A stretch of DNA of 64,000 nucleotides from Tannerellaceae bacterium (lineage in GTDB: Bacteria > Bacteroidota > Bacteroidia > Bacteroidales > Tannerellaceae). The position numbers and the translations under genes are program-made. Where the stretch lies: positions 52,997-116,996 of the forward strand of contig JAITRW010000033.1 in assembly GCA_031288175.1 (NCBI GenBank), in the 5' to 3' direction. The notes under the pieces are model-generated. The model was not told the DNA's origin. It searched no databases and saw only the letters and a list, made by a program, of their open reading frames with translations. Below are positions 11,693 to 20,795 of the stretch, piece after piece (the first letter of the stretch is position 1; every line of letters starts with the position of its first letter).

Positions 11693-14600
11693 ATGGTATT
11701 TTTTTTCAGAGGTACGGGAGGAAAGGTGACGGCGGTGGAAAGCGTAAAAGGCCTTTCAGGTGAAGATGTTCGAAAACTTGTATGGTTGTTGGACGGAGCG
11801 GAGGTTGTGGAGAAAGGTTTACCGGCTCTTGGAGGTCGTTTTGTAGGCCCTCGTCGTGAGATGATAACACCGTGGAGTACTAATGCGGTGGAAATCACTC
11901 AGAATATGGGCATAAATGGGATCTGCCGGATGGAGGAATTTTTTCCGATATATGAGGAGGATGCCTGTTACGACAAGATGTTGCAACGGCTGTACGACGG
12001 ATTGGACGTCGGCGTTTTTACGATTACACATTGTCCGGCGCCCATTGTACATGTGAAGGATATAGGAGCGTACAATCGTCAGGAGGGACTTGCACTGAGC
12101 GAAGAGGAGACAGCATACCTGCAAGAGGTTTCACGTCGCCTTAACCGTCCGCTGACGGATAGTGAAGTGTATGGTTTTGCGCAAGTCAATTCGGAACATT
12201 GTCGGCACAAGATATTTAACGGACGGTTTGTGATAGACGGAAAAGAACAGGCGGAGACATTGTTCGGCCTTATCCGGCAGACATCCGAAAAAAACGGTCA
12301 AGACCTGGTTTCGGCCTATAAAGATAATGTGGCTTTCAAAGAGGGTCCTGAGGTAGAACTATTTGCGCCGCTTTCAGCGGACAAACCGGATTACTATACG
12401 TTCAAACGAGTTCGGACAGTTCTTTCGTTAAAAGCGGAGACCCATAACTTCCCGACGACGGTGGAGCCGTTCAACGGAGCGTCAACTGGGACAGGGGGAG
12501 AGATACGTGATCGCCTGGCGGGTGGTCGAGCATCACTGCCGTTGGCGGGAACGGCGGTCTACATGACGGCGTATCCCCGTACAGATCCAACGCGAACATG
12601 GGAACAGGCACTTGAACCTCGTCCGTGGTTATACCAGACTCCCCAGGAGATACTTATCAAGGCTTCCAACGGAGCGTCGGACTTTGGGAATAAGTTCGGT
12701 CAGCCTCTTATTTGCGGTTCGCTTCTCACTTTTGAACAGGAAGATGGGGGGCGGCATTATGCGTACGACAAGGTTATTATGTTGGCGGGAGGAGTTGGTT
12801 ACGCACAGGCGCGCGACGCCCTCAAAGGGGAGGCTACGGAAGGTGATAAAATACTTTTATTTGGGGGTGATAACTATCGCATCGGTATGGGAGGTGGATC
12901 GGTTTCGTCGGTGAATACGGGAGAATATGCGGGATCTATTGAGCTTAATGCAGTTCAGCGGGCTAATCCGGAGATGCAACGACGTGTGGCGAATGTAATC
13001 CGTGCACTTGCGGAGGCAGACGATAATCCTATTGTTTCTATCCACGATCATGGTGCAGGGGGACATCTTAACTGCCTTTCGGAACTTGTGGAATCTACAG
13101 GGGGACGTATAGATCTTGCGACTTTGCCTGTGGGCGATCCGACACTTTCTGCCCGGGAAATTATCGGGAACGAAAGTCAGGAACGGATGGGAGTACTTAT
13201 CCGTGCGGAGAGCCTTGCACGTATCGGACGTATTGCGGAGCGGGAACGGGCGCCGTTCTACGTAGTGGGAGAAGCGACGGGGAATAAACGGCTTTCGTTC
13301 GGCGAAGCGTTTGACTTACCTCTGGAATATCTTTTCGGGAAGGCTCCTGTCACTTTTATGTGGGATGAGACGCGTCACATAATGCGTCTGCCGTTGACGT
13401 ATGATGCCGGTAACCTTGAGGAATATATCGAAAATGTCTTGCAACTAGAGGCTGTGGGTTGTAAAGACTGGCTAACAAATAAGGTAGACCGTTCGGTAGG
13501 CGGTCGTACGGTCAGGCAGCAGTGCGTGGGTGTGCTCCAACTGCCGTTGAGCGACTATGGAGCGGTGGCTCTTGATTTTACGGGCGACAGTTGTATTGCT
13601 ACATCAATCGGTCACGCTCCCCAAACGGCGCTTATTGATGCCGCAGCGGGTTCGACGCTGGCAATTGCTGAGGCATTGACAAACCTTGTTTTTGCACCTC
13701 TGACAGGGGGACTCTCCGGCGTTTCGCTTTCGGCAAACTGGATGTGGCCTTGTCGTAACGAAGGAGAGGATGCGCGATTGTATGTAGCTGTGCGTGCGGC
13801 TTCAGAGTTTGCTGTTGCACTGGGTATCAATATACCTACGGGGAAAGATTCGCTTTCAATGACGCAAAAGTATCAGGATGGAGAAGTGCTCTCTCCAGGT
13901 ACGGTGATCATCTCTGCGGTAGCACAGACGACTTCTTTAGCGTTTGCCCCGACGACCCAGATCCGGTACTCTTCTCCGGAAGACAGGCAGTCACCGCTGT
14001 ACTATGTACCGTTCACTACTTCTCCGCTTCATCTGGGCGGTTCTGCATTGGCACAGACTCTTGCTGCGGTCGGAGATAAAGCGCCTGAGGTAGAAGCAGG
14101 TTATTTTTCGGTAGCTTTCGAAGTTATACAATCGGCCGTCAGACAGGAATTGATCCTTGCAGGTCACGATGTCTCTGCGGGTGGTCTTATTACGACGCTC
14201 CTTGAGATGTGTTTCCCTAATCCTTCAGGGGGGATTCGTATCCATCCGGATCGTTTTACGGAAGAATCAGACCTGATACGTATCCTTTTTTCGGAGGCTC
14301 CGGCAGTGGTTGTACAGGTTACCGATGCAGATGCTTTTGAGAGACTTCTTTTGGAAGCTAACCTTCGTTTTGTACGTATGGGCGAACCTATTGAAGGGGA
14401 TTATATCCATCTCATGCTTTCCCCTACTTTCCCGAAAGAATATATCCTTCCTGTCGGACGATTGCGTTCCCTATGGTTCAGACCGTCATTTCTTTTGGAT
14501 CACCTGCAGACCTATGGCGATCTTGCCGCGCAACGGTATGCACACTTTGCCGCTCAACCGCTTGAGTTCACTTATCCGGAGGGGTTTATGGGTACTTTTG

Positions 14601-15412
14601 ATCACTATGGTCTTAATCCCTTCCGTCGCACGCCAACGGGTTTGCGGGCGGCTGTCATTCGGGAAAAAGGATCTCAATGTGAAAGAGAGACAGCCTATGC
14701 CCTTCATCTGGCAGGTTTCGACGTGCGGGATGTCCATACAACCGATCTTGTTTCGGGGCGTGAGACTCTTGAAGATGTGAGTCTTGTCGTATTTGCGGGC
14801 GGTTTTTCGAATTCGGATGTACTTGGTTCCGCCAAGGGCTGGGCGGGAGCCTTGCTCTATAACCCGCAGGCACGGGAAACGATACATCGTTTCTATGCCC
14901 GTCCGGATACATTGAGTCTCGGTATCTGTAACGGTTGTCAGTTAATGGCTGAACTGAACTTGCTGTATCCGGAACATGGTCAAACTCACCGTCTCCTGCA
15001 TAACCGTTCAAGGAAATTCGAATCGGCTTACGTGACTTTGATCATTCCGGAGAATCATTCGGTTTTCTTACATAACCTTGCGGGTGTAAAGCTGGGGGCG
15101 TGGATAGCTCATGGGGAGGGACGGTTTGAATTTCCATTGTCGCTTGACGAATATCATGTGGCGGCACGTTATAAGTATGATGCTTATCCGGCCAATCCGA
15201 ATGGTTCGCCTGATGCTATTGCGGCGCTTTCTTCACATGACGGCAGGCATCTGGCTATTATGCCTCATCCTGAAAGGTCGTTGCTCACATTCCAGTGTCC
15301 GGATTATCCTTTTGAACGACGTGGAGAAACGCTGACGCCCTGGATTATTGCCTTGTTGAATGCACGAGATTGGTTAACTTCTCACAAAGAAAGTCAAGTG
15401 AAGTTGGGTTAA
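11693..15412 (+). CDS. purL: Phosphoribosylformylglycinamidine synthase (single-chain)
   Basis: Converts FGAR, glutamine and ATP to FGAM, the fourth step of purine synthesis. At 1239 residues it is the large single-chain form fusing the synthetase and glutaminase domains. The ATPase half contains VNSEHCRHKIFNG, LKAETHNFPTTVEPFNGASTGTGGEIRD and SIHDHGAGGHLNCLSE. The C-terminal class I glutaminase has Cys1079 in LGICNGCQLM and the His1192/Glu1194 pair in MPHPERS. The start MVFFFRG fits the family's usual N terminus. Divergent from the mutase; an ATP-grasp-like gene follows after six bases. purM is at 18510, separated by the fab genes. Confidence 0.97.
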   Translation: MVFFFRGTGGKVTAVESVKGLSGEDVRKLVWLLDGAEVVEKGLPALGGRFVGPRREMITPWSTNAVEITQNMGINGICRMEEFFPIYEEDACYDKMLQRLYDGLDVGVFTITHCPAPIVHVKDIGAYNRQEGLALSEEETAYLQEVSRRLNRPLTDSEVYGFAQVNSEHCRHKIFNGRFVIDGKEQAETLFGLIRQTSEKNGQDLVSAYKDNVAFKEGPEVELFAPLSADKPDYYTFKRVRTVLSLKAETHNFPTTVEPFNGASTGTGGEIRDRLAGGRASLPLAGTAVYMTAYPRTDPTRTWEQALEPRPWLYQTPQEILIKASNGASDFGNKFGQPLICGSLLTFEQEDGGRHYAYDKVIMLAGGVGYAQARDALKGEATEGDKILLFGGDNYRIGMGGGSVSSVNTGEYAGSIELNAVQRANPEMQRRVANVIRALAEADDNPIVSIHDHGAGGHLNCLSELVESTGGRIDLATLPVGDPTLSAREIIGNESQERMGVLIRAESLARIGRIAERERAPFYVVGEATGNKRLSFGEAFDLPLEYLFGKAPVTFMWDETRHIMRLPLTYDAGNLEEYIENVLQLEAVGCKDWLTNKVDRSVGGRTVRQQCVGVLQLPLSDYGAVALDFTGDSCIATSIGHAPQTALIDAAAGSTLAIAEALTNLVFAPLTGGLSGVSLSANWMWPCRNEGEDARLYVAVRAASEFAVALGINIPTGKDSLSMTQKYQDGEVLSPGTVIISAVAQTTSLAFAPTTQIRYSSPEDRQSPLYYVPFTTSPLHLGGSALAQTLAAVGDKAPEVEAGYFSVAFEVIQSAVRQELILAGHDVSAGGLITTLLEMCFPNPSGGIRIHPDRFTEESDLIRILFSEAPAVVVQVTDADAFERLLLEANLRFVRMGEPIEGDYIHLMLSPTFPKEYILPVGRLRSLWFRPSFLLDHLQTYGDLAAQRYAHFAAQPLEFTYPEGFMGTFDHYGLNPFRRTPTGLRAAVIREKGSQCERETAYALHLAGFDVRDVHTTDLVSGRETLEDVSLVVFAGGFSNSDVLGSAKGWAGALLYNPQARETIHRFYARPDTLSLGICNGCQLMAELNLLYPEHGQTHRLLHNRSRKFESAYVTLIIPENHSVFLHNLAGVKLGAWIAHGEGRFEFPLSLDEYHVAARYKYDAYPANPNGSPDAIAALSSHDGRHLAIMPHPERSLLTFQCPDYPFERRGETLTPWIIALLNARDWLTSHKESQVKLG

Positions 15413-15418
15413 GCGGGG

Positions 15419-16678
15419 ATGTGTATGCGGTCCAAGGAACAGGAAAAAGGCAAGATGGGAAGGCTGTATTGGTTTAATGCGGGGTATGAAGAGGAAATAG
15501 CAGGAGCGTATTCGATGTTGAAACCTCACCTGGGGCGTGGACGCCTGCGTGGAAATATTTTGCTAATGCGGAAGGAATTGGCGTTGTTGCCACTGTGGTA
15601 TGCGGAGGATGGTGATCTGGTGTTGACGGAAGGGAAAGTGCGGGAAGTGCAGGAGTTTGTGAAGGATCTACCGGATGGATTTCCATTCATGGCGAGAGGG
15701 GTAAGTAGGGCAGAATTGCAAAAAGGGACAGAAGGGGAGTTTGTGGGGATGCCTTGGGGTTTGTCTCTACAGAGTTGCAGATTGTTTGAAGAGTTGAGCC
15801 GGGAATGTGGCGAAGGTTTGCAGATTATAGTACCGAAGTGGAACTATGATTACGTGGAATTGGCCCACCGCCGGATGGCAGGGCATTGCTTGGGACTACT
15901 TAGCGAGACAGGTCGCTTTGAGGGTATAGAAGCAGTGATACCAACTTTTTTGAAGGACGAGGACGAGGTAGAACGTTATCTGTCAGGGACATTGTTGCCT
16001 CAGGTGGCGAAACGTCCGTTTTCGTCATCGGGACGTGGTTTGCTACGGTTGGATAGTGCGGATGTGAGCGACAAGGCACGGAGATGGTTGACGGGAGCTA
16101 TTCACCATCAGGGTTGCGTGGGGCTGGAGCGTTGGCTTGACAAGGTCAGGGATTTTGCAATGGAGTTTTATGTAGATGCGGAAGGGAAGACAACGTACAA
16201 GGGCTTGTCAGTGTTTGAGACGGACAGAGGAGCTTACGTGGGAAACCGCCTTGAAGGTCAAGCGGAATTGATGAAACATTTGCGGGATTATATCAGTGAG
16301 AGACGCTTGCAAGAAATCAGCGAGTCGGTAGGAGAGGCGTTAGTGAAACTTTACGAAGGGCGTTATATAGGTTATGTAGGGGTGGATATGCTTGTATATA
16401 GGGAATGGGACAGATTGGCGATACATCCTTGCGTGGAGATCAATATGCGCTATACGATGGGAATGGCGGCAGTGGCATTGTATGAACGGTATGTTCATGC
16501 GGAGGCAGGGACGGGAATTTTCCGCATTTCGTATTCAACATCAGCTTATACCGAACATTGTACAATGGAGAAAACCTGCCTTCGACGCTGGAAGAATGGC
16601 AGGCTCTTGAAAGGTTATCTGCCGCTGTGTCCTGTAGAACCGGAAACGCGGTATAGGGCTTACATATGGCTACCTTAG
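15419..16678 (+). CDS. Conserved protein with ATP-grasp-like features, function unknown
   Basis: A 419-residue cytoplasmic protein I do not recognise as a named enzyme. The C-terminal half resembles an ATP-grasp fold: VAKRPFSSSGRGLLRL looks like the nucleotide-binding glycine/serine loop, WLDKVRDFAMEFYVD a central strand, and GYVGVDMLVY plus HPCVEINMRYTMGM the acidic Mg-binding strand with an E-x-N pair. These are sequence impressions, not a domain search. The ATG at 15455 (MGRLYWFNAGYEEE), preceded by AGGAAAAAGG, is an alternative start. It lies six bases after purL and probably shares its transcript; it converges with fabG, stops two bases apart. No signal peptide or membrane segment. Confidence 0.6.
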   Translation: MCMRSKEQEKGKMGRLYWFNAGYEEEIAGAYSMLKPHLGRGRLRGNILLMRKELALLPLWYAEDGDLVLTEGKVREVQEFVKDLPDGFPFMARGVSRAELQKGTEGEFVGMPWGLSLQSCRLFEELSRECGEGLQIIVPKWNYDYVELAHRRMAGHCLGLLSETGRFEGIEAVIPTFLKDEDEVERYLSGTLLPQVAKRPFSSSGRGLLRLDSADVSDKARRWLTGAIHHQGCVGLERWLDKVRDFAMEFYVDAEGKTTYKGLSVFETDRGAYVGNRLEGQAELMKHLRDYISERRLQEISESVGEALVKLYEGRYIGYVGVDMLVYREWDRLAIHPCVEINMRYTMGMAAVALYERYVHAEAGTGIFRISYSTSAYTEHCTMEKTCLRRWKNGRLLKGYLPLCPVEPETRYRAYIWLP

Positions 16679-16680
16679 TC

Positions 16681-17427
16681 TCAGGTGTTCAACCCACCGC
16701 AACAATGGATGACTTGCCCTGTAACGTAAGAGGCAAGGTCTGAGGCGAGAAAGACAGCGACATTGGCGACATCTTCGGGTGTTCCTCCACGACGGAGGGG
16801 TATTTGCTTAGCCCAATTGGATTTAGCTTCGTCGGAAAGGACGGAGGTCATGTCTGTGATGATGAATCCGGGTGCGATGGCGTTAGCTCGTATTCCCCTT
16901 GAACCAAGTTCTTTGGCGATGCTTTTGGCAAGGCCGATCAGACCGGCTTTGGAGGCAGAATAGTTGGCTTGCCCTGCATTTCCGGAGACACCGACGACAG
17001 ATGCCATGTTGATAATATTACCGGCTTTTTGCTTTACCATGACGGGCGTGACGGCGTGTACAAAGTTGAAGGCGGACTTGAGATTGACGTTGATGACAAC
17101 ATCCCACTGCGGCTCAGTCATCCGCATCATGAGTCCATCACGGGTGATGCCGGCGTTATTGACAAGGATGTCAATGCGTTCGAAATCTTTGACGATTATA
17201 TCAACCGTTTCATGTGTCTGTGTAAAATCGGCGGCGTTGGAGGCATAGGCCTTGCCACGTACACCAAAGGCTTCAATTTGCCTAAGAGTGTCGGTGGCGT
17301 TGTCGTCAATAGAAAGGTCGGTGAAAGCGATGTCGGCGCCTTCTTGTGCGTAGCGGAGTGCAATGGCCTTACCAATACCTCGCGCAGCTCCGGTGATGAG
17401 GGCAACTTTTCCTTTTAGTAGTTCCAT
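16681..17427 (-). CDS. fabG: 3-oxoacyl-[acyl-carrier-protein] reductase FabG
   Basis: NADPH-dependent short-chain dehydrogenase reducing beta-ketoacyl-ACP in fatty acid elongation. The 248 residues hold the cofactor loop TGAARGIG (12-19), NNAG (90-93), and the catalytic tetrad Asn115, Ser143, Tyr156 and Lys160 (INMASVVGVSGN then NYSASKAG). It is 45 bases downstream of the fabH-like gene, with which it forms a minus-strand pair. The fatty-acid context favours FabG over other SDR reductases. Confidence 0.92.
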   Translation of the reverse strand: MELLKGKVALITGAARGIGKAIALRYAQEGADIAFTDLSIDDNATDTLRQIEAFGVRGKAYASNAADFTQTHETVDIIVKDFERIDILVNNAGITRDGLMMRMTEPQWDVVINVNLKSAFNFVHAVTPVMVKQKAGNIINMASVVGVSGNAGQANYSASKAGLIGLAKSIAKELGSRGIRANAIAPGFIITDMTSVLSDEAKSNWAKQIPLRRGGTPEDVANVAVFLASDLASYVTGQVIHCCGGLNT

Positions 17428-17472
17428 TTCAGCATTATTGTTCAGTTAGATAGGGAGGACTTTACGATATAT

Positions 17473-18420
17473 TCATATACGGATCAAGCAGGCACCGGCG
17501 GAGTATCCTCCCCCGAAGACAGTGAGGCCGATGAGGTCCCCGATGTGGAAACGGTTCACATTCTGGGCATACACAAGGGCAGAACTCACGGAGCCGGTGT
17601 TGCCGAGTTCTTCGATGTTATGCAGGAGTTTATCTTCGGGAAGCTCAAGCTGTTTGGCAATGTTCTGCATAATGCGCATGTTGGCTTGGTGGGTGATGAG
17701 ATAAGAGAGGTCATTAAGGGAGAGATTGTTCCGGTCAAGGAGCAGGAGCAGGTTGCGGGGCATGTAGGTACAAGCTTGTATAAACACATCGCGTCCTTCG
17801 GGCATACCTATGCCTCCATGTTGAGGTCTTAAGACGACGCCTTCGGGGCCTTTACCGATGTGGCCGAGAGCTTCGGTAGTGATGTCAATGATCTGCGGCT
17901 CGTGCTTGCCGGACGATTCGGCGGAGAGGAAAAAGGCAGCGGCAGCATCTCCCCAGAGATGTCCGGATTGAGGATCATTCTCATTCCAATAAGCGGAGTT
18001 CTTGTCAGCGGAGAGGATAAGCGCCCTGGAAGCTTTGCCGGTACGGAAGAAAGATTCCGTGATCTCAAGAGCGTTAAGGAAAGAGGAACAGGCAGAGGAG
18101 AGGTAAAAAGCGCGTGTGGCAGGGATGTTGAAAGTGTGTTGTACGAAATGGGCAGCGGTGCCTACGGTATCATAAGGGGAATAAGAAGCGGAGATGATGA
18201 GATCAACATCATGGATATCATAAGCCGAGAGAGCGAGAAGAGCCTTCTTGACAGCCTCAAGGCTCATGGTATTGATATTTTCTGTGGGAGAGGCTTTGGA
18301 ACGGGTACGTATGCCGGTGCGCTGTTCAATCCACTCGCTTGTCAGGCCGTTTAATTCCAAAAAATGGGCGTTGTCAATGCGCTCTTCGGGGATATAAAAA
18401 CCGGTTGCGTTAATAAACAT
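17473..18420 (-). CDS. fabH: 3-oxoacyl-[acyl-carrier-protein] synthase III (FabH-type ketosynthase)
   Basis: Condenses an acyl-CoA primer with malonyl-ACP to initiate fatty acid synthesis. With the ATG at 18420 the protein is 315 residues (a GTG three codons upstream is possible). The Cys111 (SSACSSFLNALE), His244 (THQANMRIMQNIA) and Asn274 (GNTGSVSSAL) triad of thiolase-fold KAS III enzymes is intact, and EWIEQRTGIRTR marks the N-terminal part. VFGGGYSAGACLIRI ends the protein as in FabH (usually FGGGLTWG). Many Bacteroidales carry several FabH paralogues, so the primer specificity is open. It has a full -7 box at 18449-18456 and precedes fabG. Confidence 0.88.
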   Translation of the reverse strand: MFINATGFYIPEERIDNAHFLELNGLTSEWIEQRTGIRTRSKASPTENINTMSLEAVKKALLALSAYDIHDVDLIISASYSPYDTVGTAAHFVQHTFNIPATRAFYLSSACSSFLNALEITESFFRTGKASRALILSADKNSAYWNENDPQSGHLWGDAAAAFFLSAESSGKHEPQIIDITTEALGHIGKGPEGVVLRPQHGGIGMPEGRDVFIQACTYMPRNLLLLLDRNNLSLNDLSYLITHQANMRIMQNIAKQLELPEDKLLHNIEELGNTGSVSSALVYAQNVNRFHIGDLIGLTVFGGGYSAGACLIRI

Positions 18421-18448
18421 TCCTGTCACCTATATGTTTGTACGGCCG

Positions 18449-18456
18449 CAAAAGTA
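18449..18456 (-). promoter_or_regulatory. Putative -7 box of fabH-fabG (TACTTTTG)
   Basis: Minus-strand TACTTTTG fully matches TAnnTTTG, 29 bases before the fabH ATG. It lies back to back with the purM box at 18477-18484, giving a compact divergent promoter region. Confidence 0.6.
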
Positions 18457-18476
18457 GGTAAAAAACGAATAAGCCC

Positions 18477-18484
18477 TACCTTTG
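18477..18484 (+). promoter_or_regulatory. Putative -7 box of the purM operon (TACCTTTG)
   Basis: TACCTTTG fully matches TAnnTTTG, 25 bases before the purM ATG, predicting a leader of roughly 20 bases. Confidence 0.6.
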
Positions 18485-18509
18485 CACCTTCAATGGACAT
18501 GTCCGTAAA

Positions 18510-19691
18510 ATGGAGAGATTACACGAGAGACGTTACGAAAGGCGAGGTGTATCGGCCTCAAAAGAGGATGTGCACGTAGCGATACGGGATGCGGACAAGG
18601 GAATATTTCCAAAGGCATTCTGTAAAATCGTGCCTGACATACTTGGAAGGGATGAGGCCTATTGTAATGTGATGCATGCTGACGGGGCGGGGACAAAGAG
18701 TTCGTTGGCATATGTTTATTGGAAAGAAACGGGGGATTTGTCGGTATGGAAAGGAGTAGCGCAGGATTCTCTGGTGATGAACATAGATGACCTGCTGTGT
18801 GTAGGAGCGACGGATAATATATTGGTGTCTTCTACAATAGGACGGAACAAGTTGTTGATTCCGGGAGAAGTGATTTCGGCAATCATACGCGGGACAGAGG
18901 AGTTGTTGGAAGAATTGCGAGGGTGGGGGATAGGTGTCTATGCGACAGGAGGAGAGACAGCCGATGTGGGAGATCTGGTGCGTACGGTGGTGGTAGATAC
19001 GACGGTGACGTGCCGGATGCGACGGGACGAAGTGATAGACAACGGACGGATATGCGTTGGGGATGTGATAGTGGGATTGGCATCTTTCGGACAGGCTTCT
19101 TATGAAAAGGTATATAACGGCGGGATTGGAAGTAACGGGCTGACTTCGGCACGGCACGATGTGTTCGGACATTATCTGGCGGAGAAATATCCGGAGAGTT
19201 ACGATGACAACTTGCCGACGGAATTAGTATATACCGGCAGTCGTAAGTTGACGGAATTAGTGGAGGGAACGGGACTGACGGCGGGGCAACTTGTGCTGTC
19301 TCCCACACGTACATATGCACCGGTAGTAAGACGGATATTGGACAGGATGCGGAGAAATATTCATGGGATGGTACACTGTTCGGGCGGAGGACAGACGAAG
19401 GTGTTGAACTTCGTAGATAACATGCGGGTGGTGAAGGATAATCTTTTCTCGCTCCCGCCTCTTTTCAGGATGATACATAAGGAGAGCGGGACGGACTGGC
19501 AAGAGATGTATCGTGTGTTCAATATGGGACATCGGATGGAATTATATATAAATGCCGGATGTGCAGAGGAAGTGATCGCAATGGCAGAAGAGTTCGGTGT
19601 GAAAGGACGAGTGATTGGACGGATAGAGGCGTCTGAGCGTAGGGAACTCGTGATAGAAGGAGAAGGAGGGCGTTTTGTGTACGAGGCATAA
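18510..19691 (+). CDS. purM: Phosphoribosylformylglycinamidine cyclo-ligase (AIR synthetase)
   Basis: Closes the imidazole ring, converting FGAM to AIR with ATP, the step after PurL. At 393 residues it is slightly longer than the E. coli type and of the Bacteroidota form. RRYERRGVSASKEDVHVAI matches the family N terminus; MHADGAGTKSSLAYVYW, YATGGETADVGDLVRTVVVD and HCSGGGQTKVLNFV are PurM/PurL-superfamily motifs. It is the first gene of a plus-strand run with prfA (6-base gap), the LiaF-like gene and the LytTR gene. Confidence 0.95.
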   Translation: MERLHERRYERRGVSASKEDVHVAIRDADKGIFPKAFCKIVPDILGRDEAYCNVMHADGAGTKSSLAYVYWKETGDLSVWKGVAQDSLVMNIDDLLCVGATDNILVSSTIGRNKLLIPGEVISAIIRGTEELLEELRGWGIGVYATGGETADVGDLVRTVVVDTTVTCRMRRDEVIDNGRICVGDVIVGLASFGQASYEKVYNGGIGSNGLTSARHDVFGHYLAEKYPESYDDNLPTELVYTGSRKLTELVEGTGLTAGQLVLSPTRTYAPVVRRILDRMRRNIHGMVHCSGGGQTKVLNFVDNMRVVKDNLFSLPPLFRMIHKESGTDWQEMYRVFNMGHRMELYINAGCAEEVIAMAEEFGVKGRVIGRIEASERRELVIEGEGGRFVYEA

Positions 19692-19697
19692 GGACGC

Positions 19698-20783
19698 ATG
19701 ACGGAGAAGAATTTGGAGGAAAGATTGGCGGGATTGACACGCCGTTTCGAGGAGATAGGTACGCAGATCCTTGATCCTGAGGTGGTGAAGGAAGTTAAGC
19801 GTTTTGTCAAACTCCATAAGGAATACAAGGCATTGGAGGCGATCATGGAAGCCCGTGAGCGGTACCTGCGTATACTGGGAGGAATGGAGGAGGCTCGTCG
19901 ACTACTGGAAACAGAGGAGGATGTGGAGATGCGTACAATGGCTCGTGAGGAATTGGATACCCTCACCGGATCCATTACTGTTTTAGAGAAAGAGATCCGT
20001 TTGTTGTTGTTACCGGCCGACCCCCAGGACAGTAAGAACGCCATCGTGGAGATCCGAGGCGGGACGGGAGGCGATGAGGCGGCCTTGTTTGCGGGGGATC
20101 TATACAGGATGTATATTCGTTACTGCGAATCGCGGGGATGGAAAGTGGATGTGACACACTATACCGAAGGGTCGGCAGGCGGATATAAAGAGGTTATTTT
20201 TACGGTGGTCGGCGAAGGAGTGTATGGAGTACTAAAATATGAGTCGGGAGTTCATCGCGTACAACGTGTGCCTCAGACGGAAACACAGGGACGGGTACAT
20301 ACGTCGGCAGCTACGGTGGCAGTGCTTCCTGAGGCTGACGAGTTCGACGTGGAAATACGTGAAACGGATATACGTACCGATATTTTTTGTGCCTCAGGGC
20401 ATGGAGGGCAGTCAGTCAATACGACCTATTCAGCTATCCGACTGGTACATATCCCGACGGGGATTACCGTGCAATGCCAAGATGAAAAGTCTCAACAGAA
20501 GAATAAGGCCAAGGCGCTGACAGAGTTGCGTACCCGCATCTATAATATGGAATACGCCAAATACCTTGATGAGATCGCTTCAAAACGGAAGACAATGGTC
20601 TCCACCGGTGACCGTTCCGCCAAGATACGTACATATAACTATCCCCAAGGGCGAATCACCGACCACCGCATCAATTATACGGTGTACAATCTCCCCGCGT
20701 TCATGGACGGGAGTATACAGGAATGTTTAGACAACCTCATTGTGGCCGAAAATGCGGAACGCCTACAATCAGAAACCAATTAA
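19698..20783 (+). CDS. prfA: Peptide chain release factor 1
   Basis: Recognises UAA/UAG stop codons and triggers peptide release on the ribosome. The 361 residues include the GGQ motif (CASGHGGQSVNTTYSAIRLVH) and the codon-recognition tripeptide region QRVPQTETQGRVHTSAATVAVLPE, where PQT occupies the RF1 PxT position (RF2 would have SPF). No programmed frameshift is seen, as expected for RF1. It follows purM by six bases and precedes the LiaF-like gene by 12. Confidence 0.96.
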   Translation: MTEKNLEERLAGLTRRFEEIGTQILDPEVVKEVKRFVKLHKEYKALEAIMEARERYLRILGGMEEARRLLETEEDVEMRTMAREELDTLTGSITVLEKEIRLLLLPADPQDSKNAIVEIRGGTGGDEAALFAGDLYRMYIRYCESRGWKVDVTHYTEGSAGGYKEVIFTVVGEGVYGVLKYESGVHRVQRVPQTETQGRVHTSAATVAVLPEADEFDVEIRETDIRTDIFCASGHGGQSVNTTYSAIRLVHIPTGITVQCQDEKSQQKNKAKALTELRTRIYNMEYAKYLDEIASKRKTMVSTGDRSAKIRTYNYPQGRITDHRINYTVYNLPAFMDGSIQECLDNLIVAENAERLQSETN

Positions 20784-20795
20784 TAAAGTATAAAA

